DNA of 11,429 nt from a bacterium (GTDB lineage Bacteria > Desulfobacterota > Deferrisomatia > Deferrisomatales > BM512): NCBI GenBank assembly GCA_009724975.1, contig SRXB01000042.1, positions 1-11,429 of the forward strand, read 5' to 3'. Shown here piece after piece: positions 6,157-11,429 of this stretch. Each line of letters begins with the position of its first letter. Positions within the stretch are counted from its first letter, which is position 1. The position numbers and the translations under genes were made by a program. The notes beneath the pieces were generated by a model. That model was not told the DNA's origin. It was given only the letters and a program-made list of their open reading frames with translations, and did not search any database.

Positions 6157-7557
6157 TTACAGGCCGTGCTTGAAGAACTCGATGAAGAAGCCGGGTATTA
6201 TGCCGACGGTGAGGATGGCGGCTATGAAAAGGACTCCGAGTGCCTTTGCGCCCAGCGATATCTCCACCGCTTCGCCCTCTTCCGCCTCGGGGTCGGGGGT
6301 GTAGGCGGCGCGGACCATCTTCAGGTAGTAGTAAATCGCTATGGCGGTGTTGAGCGCGCCGATTATGACCAGCCACATCTGCTTGGCCTCGAAGGCCGAG
6401 GTGAGGACGAAGAGTTTTCCGGCGAAGCCCGCCATCGGCGGTATTCCGGCGAGGCCGAAGGCTCCGGCGGCAAGGGTGAAGGCCAGAAGGGGCGAGCGCT
6501 TGTGGAGGCCGCGAAGGTCTTCCAGGGTGACGTTTCCGCCTTCTTTTGAAAGGCTGTTTATAACGAAGAAGAGGGCGAGGTTCATGATGAGGTAGCCGCT
6601 TACGTAGTAGGTGGCGGCGGCCTGCCCGCTTACGGAGTTTGAGAGTATGCCCGCCATCATGTAGCCGGCGTGCGAGATGGAGGAGAAGGCCAGGAGGCGC
6701 TTAAGGTCGGTTTGCGCGAGGGCCGCGAGGTTCCCGTAGAACATCGAGAAGGCGGCCAGCACCACAAGAAGGAAGGTGAACTGCTCGGTTCCGCCGCCGA
6801 TGGCGATAAGCCTTATCATCACCGCCACCGCGCCCACCTTGGGCAGGGTGGCCACGATTGCCGTGGTTTCGTTGGAGGCGCCCTGGTAGACGTCGGGAGT
6901 CCACAGGTGGAAGGGGAAGAGCGCCAGCTTGAAGAAGAAGGAGCCAAAGAGCATCGCAAGGGCGATGAGCCCCATCGGCTCGGTCGCTATGGCGGGATAG
7001 ACCTTGTAGAGGGTGGCTAGGCTTGTGGTGTGGGCGAGGCCGTAGAGGTAGCTCATGCCGAAAAGGCTCACGCCGGAGGCCACCGCGCCGAAAAGTACGT
7101 ATTTTATCGCCGATTCCACCTGCGTGTGGTTTTGGTTGTCTTTGCGCAGGGGGACGAGGATGTAGAGCGAGTAGGAGGAGACTTCAAGGGCTATGTAGAG
7201 GGTGAGGAGGTCCATGGCGCTTACCATGAAGGTGAGGCCGAGGACGGAGATGGTGAGGAAAAGGTAGTATTCGGCGGAGTATTCCTCTTCGACTCCCTTG
7301 AGTTTGCCGCCAAGGGCCACCGCGAGGAAGAAGCCCACCGAGATGAGGACTTTGAAGGACTGCGAGAAGATGTCGATGCGGTAGGTGCCTTCGAAAAGCT
7401 CGCCGTGGGAACCAAGGGCGAGTAGCGAGGAGAGGACCGCGCCGAAAGAGAGGACCAGCATCGCTTTTCGGGGCGAGCACCCCTTGTCGCAGGCGATGGA
7501 GGCGAGAAAGGCGACGAGCGCCACTACCGCCAGATATATTTCATGTCCCAAAGCCAT
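6157..7557 (-). CDS. nuoN: NADH:quinone oxidoreductase subunit N (NuoN-type)
   Basis: A 466-aa multi-spanning membrane protein of the proton_antipo_M family, the innermost antiporter-like subunit of the complex I membrane arm. Key charged residues in the usual places: E125 in LYIALEVSSYSLY, K210 in FFFKLALFPFHLW, K240, and K381 in SGFAGK-type context (MAGFAGKLF). HLWTPDVYQGA (217-227) is the NuoN hallmark. The length fits the family (about 450-490). An acidic loop (PDPEAEEGEAVE, 421-432) lies before the last helix. The start ATG has GGGAG about 10 nt upstream, in the 33-bp gap after nuoM. It is the last gene of its operon, closed by the bidirectional terminator. Confidence 0.93.
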   Translation of the reverse strand: MALGHEIYLAVVALVAFLASIACDKGCSPRKAMLVLSFGAVLSSLLALGSHGELFEGTYRIDIFSQSFKVLISVGFFLAVALGGKLKGVEEEYSAEYYLFLTISVLGLTFMVSAMDLLTLYIALEVSSYSLYILVPLRKDNQNHTQVESAIKYVLFGAVASGVSLFGMSYLYGLAHTTSLATLYKVYPAIATEPMGLIALAMLFGSFFFKLALFPFHLWTPDVYQGASNETTAIVATLPKVGAVAVMIRLIAIGGGTEQFTFLLVVLAAFSMFYGNLAALAQTDLKRLLAFSSISHAGYMMAGILSNSVSGQAAATYYVSGYLIMNLALFFVINSLSKEGGNVTLEDLRGLHKRSPLLAFTLAAGAFGLAGIPPMAGFAGKLFVLTSAFEAKQMWLVIIGALNTAIAIYYYLKMVRAAYTPDPEAEEGEAVEISLGAKALGVLFIAAILTVGIIPGFFIEFFKHGL

Positions 7558-7590
7558 GAGTCTTAAACTCCCAATAGCTGGTTAGTCAAA

Positions 7591-9291
7591 TCAATGGCCC
7601 GCCGGAGCGTGGCCGGAGGGTTGTTCGCCGTGAGGGGAGGCGCTTTTTGTATTTTGTTCTTCGCCGTGCGAGGGGGCCGCGCCGCTGGCGGGAGCCGCGC
7701 CGTGGCCGCCGCCAAAGCCTATGCCCGCCATGAAGCCGTTGAAGCCGGGGGCGGGAAGGGCCGCGACCGCTTCTTCGGAGGTGGCTTGCTTTATGACGTG
7801 GTTTACCGATACTTCAATCGCGCCGATGAAGGGTTTGGGCGCGAGACCGATGAAGACGACGAAGAAGGCGAGGAAGGCGAGGGTGAGGAATTCGCGCAGG
7901 TTCACGTCGAAGAAGTGGTGGGCGTGGCCGCCGTGTCCGTCGCCGTGGTCGTGGTGGCCGTGTCCGTCGTCCTTGTCCCAGATTATTTTTTGCAGGAGCC
8001 TGAGCATGTAGGTGGCGGCCAAAAGCGCGCCGGGTATGGCGAGGGCCGCTATGAGTTTGTTTTGCTCGAAGGCGCCGATGAGGACCAGAAGCTCGCCGAC
8101 GAAGGAGTTGGTGCCCGGAAAGCCGAGGGAGGAGAGCGAGAAGAGCCCCAGGAAGGTCACGTAGACCGGCATGAAGGAGCCGATGGCGGAGTTGTCTTTT
8201 ATCTGCCTTGAGTGGCTGCGCTCGTAGATTATGCCGATGCAGATAAAGAGTGCGCCGGTGGTGACGCCGTGGTTTATCATCTGCATTATCGACCCCTGAA
8301 TGCCCGGGGCGTTCAAAAGGAAGATGCCGAGGGTGACGAAGCCCATGTGGCCGACGGAGGAGTAGGCGATGAGCTTTTTGATGTCTTTTTGGCCCAGCGC
8401 TATGAAGCCGCCGTAGAGTATGGAGAGTATCGAGCCCCAGAGGAAGACGGGGGCCAGGTACATGGTGGCGGCGGGGGTTATCGGCAGGCAGAAGCGCAGG
8501 AAGCCGTAGGTTCCCATCTTCAGGAGGACAGCCGCCAGTATGACTGAGCCCGCGGTGGGGGCCTCGACGTGGGCGGCAGGCAGCCATGTGTGGAAGGGGA
8601 ACATCGGCACCTTGATGGCGAAGGCCAGCGCGAAGGCGAGGAAGACCCAGAACTGGAAGGCGAAGGAGTAGCCCTTTTCCATCAGTTCGGGGACGAAGAA
8701 GGTTCCGGCTTGCAGGTAGAGGGCGATTATCGCCACCAGCAGCATTACGGAGCCAGCCAGGGTGTAGAGGAAGAACTTGAGCGAGGCGTAGGCCTTGTTG
8801 TCGCCGCCCCATACCGCTATGAGCAGGTACATGGGGATGAGCATCGCTTCCCAGAAGACGTAGAAGAGGACGAGGTCCAGCGCGCAGAAGACGCCTATCA
8901 TCGCGCCTTCCATGATGAGGAGGGCGAAGACGAACTCTTTGGTGCGCTTTTCGATGTATTTCCATGAGCAGAGCACGCAAAGGGGCATGACGAAGGTGGT
9001 GAGCATCACCAGAAGGATGCTTATGCCGTCCACGCCGAGGGCGTATTGCATCTTGAAGGCGTCGACCCAGCCGGAAAGCTCGTGGAACTGGAACTTTGCC
9101 GTGGTGGTGTCGAAGTTGGAGAAAAGAGGGATGGATATGGCGGCTTCGAGGGCCATTACGGCGAAAGCCCACGATTTGAGGACCTTGTCGCCCTTCAGAA
9201 AGAGCGCGCCGAGCGCCCCGATGAAGGGGAGGAAGACGAGGATGCTCAGAATCGGATATCCGAGGCTTTGATCAGCGAAGAAACCGTTCAT
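7591..9291 (-). CDS. nuoM: NADH:quinone oxidoreductase subunit M (NuoM-type) with His-rich loop and tail
   Basis: A 566-aa proton-pumping membrane subunit (proton_antipo_M), longer than the usual 490-510 aa. Conserved ion-path residues are present: E148 in FYVFWEAM, K227 in FAIKVPMFPFHTWLP, H234, K258 in LLKMGTYG, and E400 in TNSFVGE. The extra length is at the C-terminal end. A loop after YMLRLLQK (about 439-460) holds eight His mixed with Asp and Gly. After the last predicted helix a Gly/Ala/Pro-rich tail (about 505-566) holds five more His. Core homology resumes between the two (FDVNLREFLTLAFL; IGLAPKPF), so the loop is an insertion and not a frameshift. AAGGA precedes the start by about 11 nt. 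The gap to the upstream NuoL-like gene is 15 bp, so co-transcription is near certain. Confidence 0.93.
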   Translation of the reverse strand: MNGFFADQSLGYPILSILVFLPFIGALGALFLKGDKVLKSWAFAVMALEAAISIPLFSNFDTTTAKFQFHELSGWVDAFKMQYALGVDGISILLVMLTTFVMPLCVLCSWKYIEKRTKEFVFALLIMEGAMIGVFCALDLVLFYVFWEAMLIPMYLLIAVWGGDNKAYASLKFFLYTLAGSVMLLVAIIALYLQAGTFFVPELMEKGYSFAFQFWVFLAFALAFAIKVPMFPFHTWLPAAHVEAPTAGSVILAAVLLKMGTYGFLRFCLPITPAATMYLAPVFLWGSILSILYGGFIALGQKDIKKLIAYSSVGHMGFVTLGIFLLNAPGIQGSIMQMINHGVTTGALFICIGIIYERSHSRQIKDNSAIGSFMPVYVTFLGLFSLSSLGFPGTNSFVGELLVLIGAFEQNKLIAALAIPGALLAATYMLRLLQKIIWDKDDGHGHHDHGDGHGGHAHHFFDVNLREFLTLAFLAFFVVFIGLAPKPFIGAIEVSVNHVIKQATSEEAVAALPAPGFNGFMAGIGFGGGHGAAPASGAAPSHGEEQNTKSASPHGEQPSGHAPAGH

Positions 9292-9306
9292 TTTTCGTCA
9301 GTTCCT

Positions 9307-11070
9307 TTAAATGTTCGCGGCCAGGAGTATGGCAAGGAAAAGGGCCGCGACCGCTATCGCCATGTATTGCTGCAATTTGCCTGTCTGCGCGTGGCGGACC
9401 TCTTCGCCCGTCTCGCGCACCTTCACCGCCAGGCCGTCGACCACGCCGTCTATCGCTCCCACGTCGAATTTCGAGGTGGCGGAAGCCATTGTGAGGGCGG
9501 TTTTGAAGCCTGCGCGCTTGTAGAGTTCTCCCACCCAGTCATTGGCGGGTGATAGGTATTTGGCGAAGAGGGCCACTATGCCCGCGATTGGCTTGCGGTA
9601 GAAGAAATCGAGGTCGAGGTTGAGTTTGGGCTTGGGTTTCATGAGCTTGCGAAGCAGGTAGAAGCCAAGCGCCGTGTAGGCGAGTATCTGCACCGATTCC
9701 GCCAGGTGGTAGGAGGTGTAGGGGTGGTATTCGGCGTCGAAGGGCAGCATGTTGTAGAGCCAGTCGGGGAAGACGCCTATGAAGATGCAGAAGAAGGCGG
9801 CGATGGCCATCGCCACTATCATGTTTTTGGGCGGGTCTTTGCATTCGCGCCCCGAATCTTCGCCGAACCAGATGAAGTAGGGGAGCTTTATGCCGACCGA
9901 GAGGAAGGTTCCCACCGAGGCCAGCAGCAGCACCAGCATGAGGCCTACTTGGTGGGCTTCGCCCGCGCCGGTGACTATCATGGATTTGGAGACGAAGCCG
10001 CTGGTGAGGGGGAAGCCGGAGATGGAGATGCCGCCGATTACGGTGAAGAGCATCGCCAGCGGCATTCTCTTGTAGAGGCCGCCAAGTTCGTTGAGGTTGG
10101 CGGTTCCGGCCATTTCGAGGACCGCGCCCACTCCCATGAAGAGGAGGGCCTTGTAGAGGATGTGGGCGTAGGCGTGGGCGACCGCGCCGTTTAGCGCCAG
10201 CGCCGTTCCGATGCCGATGCCGCACACCATGTAGCCCACCTGGCTTATGATGTGGTAGGCGAGGATTCTCCTGCCGTTGTTTTCGATTACCGCGTAGCCG
10301 ACGCCGTAGAGGGTCATGAGGGCGCCCATGTAGGCAAGTATCTCAAAGCCCGCGAAGCCGCGCATGAGTACGTAGACGGCGGTTTTGGTTGTGAAGGCGC
10401 ACATGAAGACCGCGCCGGTGACGGTGGCTTCGGGGTAGGCGTCGGGGAGCCAGGCGTGGAGGCCCACGACGGCGGAGTTGAGCGCGAAGCCCGCCATGAT
10501 GAGGTATTCGGCGACGCCCGCGGTGGCGGGGTCGATGGGGTCGAAGAAGATGGAGTGGGTGTTCTGGTAGCGCAGGAATATGCCCGCCAGAAGGACCAGC
10601 CCGCCGAAGGTGTGCATGAGCAGGTAGCGAAAGCCCGCAGCCGTGGAGACGGGGTTTCGGCGAGCCCACACGAGGAAGGTGGAGGCGAAGGCCATCAACT
10701 CCCACCAGCAAAAGAGGGTGAGGTAGTCGCCAGAAAGGGTGGTTCCGAGCGAACCGGCCACGTAGAGAAAGCCTGCGGCGTGCTGCATCGGGTCGTCGAC
10801 GTGGAGGGCGTAGATGGCGCCTATTATCGCCATGAGGGTGAAGACGTGGAGGAAGACTAAGCTCATCTTGTCTATCCTCGACGTTATTATCTCCATTCCC
10901 ATGTAGTGGGAGACGCCGTAGCTGCCTGGCTCCATGCCGTACATGGTGGTGACCATGTAAAAGGCGGCCAGCGGTGTGGCGACGAGGACTATTTTCCGCG
11001 GAAGCCCTTTAAGGAGTACCGCCAGAAAAGCCCCGATTATCATAATTACTGCCGGGTGGAGGTAGAACAT
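9307..11070 (-). CDS. NuoL/MrpD-like antiporter subunit with Asn in place of the TM7 lysine
   Basis: A 587-aa polytopic membrane protein of the proton_antipo_M family. The N-terminal two thirds look most like Mrp antiporter subunit D: E124 in LFCWWELMAF, VWARRNPVSTAAGFRYLL, LHAWLPDAYPEA at 204-215, K229 in TTKTAVYVLMRG, YHIISQVGYM, H303/K307 in AHILYKALLF. The C-terminal part (about 487-587) has LDFFYRKP, then FDVGAIDGVVDGLA and QTGKLQQY before a final helix, which resembles the NuoL C-terminus with its lateral helix. At the position of the conserved TM7 lysine (FALK..LFPLHxWLPDA in relatives) this protein reads FALNSAVVGLHAWLPDA, so N198 replaces Lys and Gly replaces Pro. The codon is AAC (10477-10479 complement). 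The start is supported by GGAGG (11079-11083) 8 nt upstream. The gap to the upstream small gene is 3 bp. NuoL versus MrpD naming is uncertain, so no symbol is given. Confidence 0.88.
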   Translation of the reverse strand: MFYLHPAVIMIIGAFLAVLLKGLPRKIVLVATPLAAFYMVTTMYGMEPGSYGVSHYMGMEIITSRIDKMSLVFLHVFTLMAIIGAIYALHVDDPMQHAAGFLYVAGSLGTTLSGDYLTLFCWWELMAFASTFLVWARRNPVSTAAGFRYLLMHTFGGLVLLAGIFLRYQNTHSIFFDPIDPATAGVAEYLIMAGFALNSAVVGLHAWLPDAYPEATVTGAVFMCAFTTKTAVYVLMRGFAGFEILAYMGALMTLYGVGYAVIENNGRRILAYHIISQVGYMVCGIGIGTALALNGAVAHAYAHILYKALLFMGVGAVLEMAGTANLNELGGLYKRMPLAMLFTVIGGISISGFPLTSGFVSKSMIVTGAGEAHQVGLMLVLLLASVGTFLSVGIKLPYFIWFGEDSGRECKDPPKNMIVAMAIAAFFCIFIGVFPDWLYNMLPFDAEYHPYTSYHLAESVQILAYTALGFYLLRKLMKPKPKLNLDLDFFYRKPIAGIVALFAKYLSPANDWVGELYKRAGFKTALTMASATSKFDVGAIDGVVDGLAVKVRETGEEVRHAQTGKLQQYMAIAVAALFLAILLAANI

Positions 11071-11073
11071 CGC

Positions 11074-11346
11074 TTATTCCTCCCCCTTCTCGTTCTTGGA
11101 GTAAAAATCGGTGGGCTGCATGATGAAGAGGTGGCCGAGCCCCTTGCAGAACTTGGTCATGAGAAGGCAACCGACCAGCCCGAAGAAGGACCAGAAGCCG
11201 ATTATCTTGTCGCCGATGAAGTGCGGGGCGTGGCGCACCGCGAGCGAATCGAGAAGGATCGCGCCGCCGAGTATGGAGATGAAGATCGCCATCAGAAGGC
11301 GCGGCTTTTTGCGAAGGTAGGTTATGGAATCGACGATGGCGCTCAT
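11074..11346 (-). CDS. Small two-helix membrane protein of antiporter operon
   Basis: A 90-aa protein with two predicted transmembrane helices (about 17-35 and 48-67). A conserved-looking segment AVRHAPHFIGDKIIGFWSFFG (35-55) precedes the second helix, and a polar tail (PTDFYSKNEKGEE) ends it. I recall small proteins with a similar RHxxHF...PGF(Y/W)...G and (E/T)D(Y/F)Y pattern beside Mrp/Nuo-like antiporter genes in other bacteria, but cannot name a characterised family, so function is unassigned. It does not look like NuoK/MrpC (about 100 aa, three helices). The ATG overlaps the stop of the preceding gene (ATGA), with GAGGTGG just upstream. It is probably an assembly or accessory subunit of the same membrane complex (inference). 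Confidence 0.8.
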   Translation of the reverse strand: MSAIVDSITYLRKKPRLLMAIFISILGGAILLDSLAVRHAPHFIGDKIIGFWSFFGLVGCLLMTKFCKGLGHLFIMQPTDFYSKNEKGEE

Positions 11347-11429
11347 TTGACCACCTCAATCAGGCTTAGCCACAGTTCCGGGTAAAAACCGAAGATTACA
11401 GAGAGTACCGCCGTGAGGCACAGGGGCAC
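11343..11429 (-). CDS. C-terminal end of an antiporter-like membrane subunit (partial, cut by window edge)
   Basis: Only the last 28 residues and the stop codon are inside the window. The visible tail (PLCLTAVLSVIFGFYPELW then LSLIEVVK) is a hydrophobic helix with a GFYPEL motif, the usual last helix of MrpD/NuoL/NuoM-type proton_antipo_M proteins. Its stop (11343-11345) overlaps the start of the 90-aa gene by 4 bp (ATGA), so the two are translationally coupled. If correct, the operon has at least four antiporter-like members. Identity rests on a short tail and is moderate. Confidence 0.65.
   Translation of the reverse strand: MPLCLTAVLSVIFGFYPELWLSLIEVVK

Noticed and set aside
7814..9172. 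Leftward 452-codon frame overlapping nuoM
   Set aside because: It is Arg/Pro/His-rich low-complexity translation in a shifted frame of nuoM, with no membrane helices or motifs.

Overview
The window is 11.4 kb of dense, GC-rich bacterial DNA with strong Shine-Dalgarno sites and several GTG/TTG starts. It holds nine complete genes and one gene fragment at the right edge. The gene content is a cysteine-domain MetF, a GspE/MshE-N c-di-GMP-type domain protein, a YugP-type metallopeptidase, and Nuo/Mrp-like proton-translocating subunits with H-rich loops. This suggests an anaerobic or facultative Gram-negative bacterium of the Desulfuromonadota/'deltaproteobacterial' type. That placement is inference from gene style, as no marker gene is present. 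There is no rRNA, tRNA, CRISPR array or complete mobile element.

Layout. (1) 1-175: a short region with a perfect REP-like hairpin (78-97) and the rho-independent terminator of the leftward metF gene. (2) 176-1732, minus: a long methylenetetrahydrofolate reductase carrying a cysteine-rich C-terminal domain. It is transcribed from a near-consensus sigma-70 promoter whose 17-bp spacer contains a perfect inverted repeat. (3) 1733-1981: a divergent intergenic region with promoters facing both ways and no gene. (4) 1982-6083, plus: an alpha/beta hydrolase, a stand-alone MshE-N (c-di-GMP-binding type) protein, an overlapping pair of dipeptide/oligopeptide ABC-transporter ATPases (DppD/DppF type, without permeases or binding protein here), and a YugP-like membrane zinc peptidase with its own promoter. 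(5) 6102-6137: a terminator that works in both directions between convergent transcription units. (6) 6157-11429, minus: a tightly packed operon. Read 5'->3' it encodes the tail of an antiporter-like subunit, a 90-aa two-helix membrane protein, a NuoL/MrpD-like subunit, NuoM and NuoN, with gaps of -4 to 33 bp.

How they work together. Region 6 is the distal half of a membrane-arm operon, either of a complex I (NADH:quinone oxidoreductase) or of a related Mrp/Nuo hybrid ion pump. The NuoL-like member has an MrpD-like core with a NuoL-like C-terminal extension, and it has Asn where the family has its key TM7 lysine. NuoM and NuoN keep their lysines. Together with the small membrane protein and a further antiporter-like C-terminus upstream, this looks like a non-standard antiporter array and is the most interesting part of the window. 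The plus-strand genes of region 4 may share function (a c-di-GMP receptor domain next to peptide-transport ATPases), but nothing in the sequence proves it.
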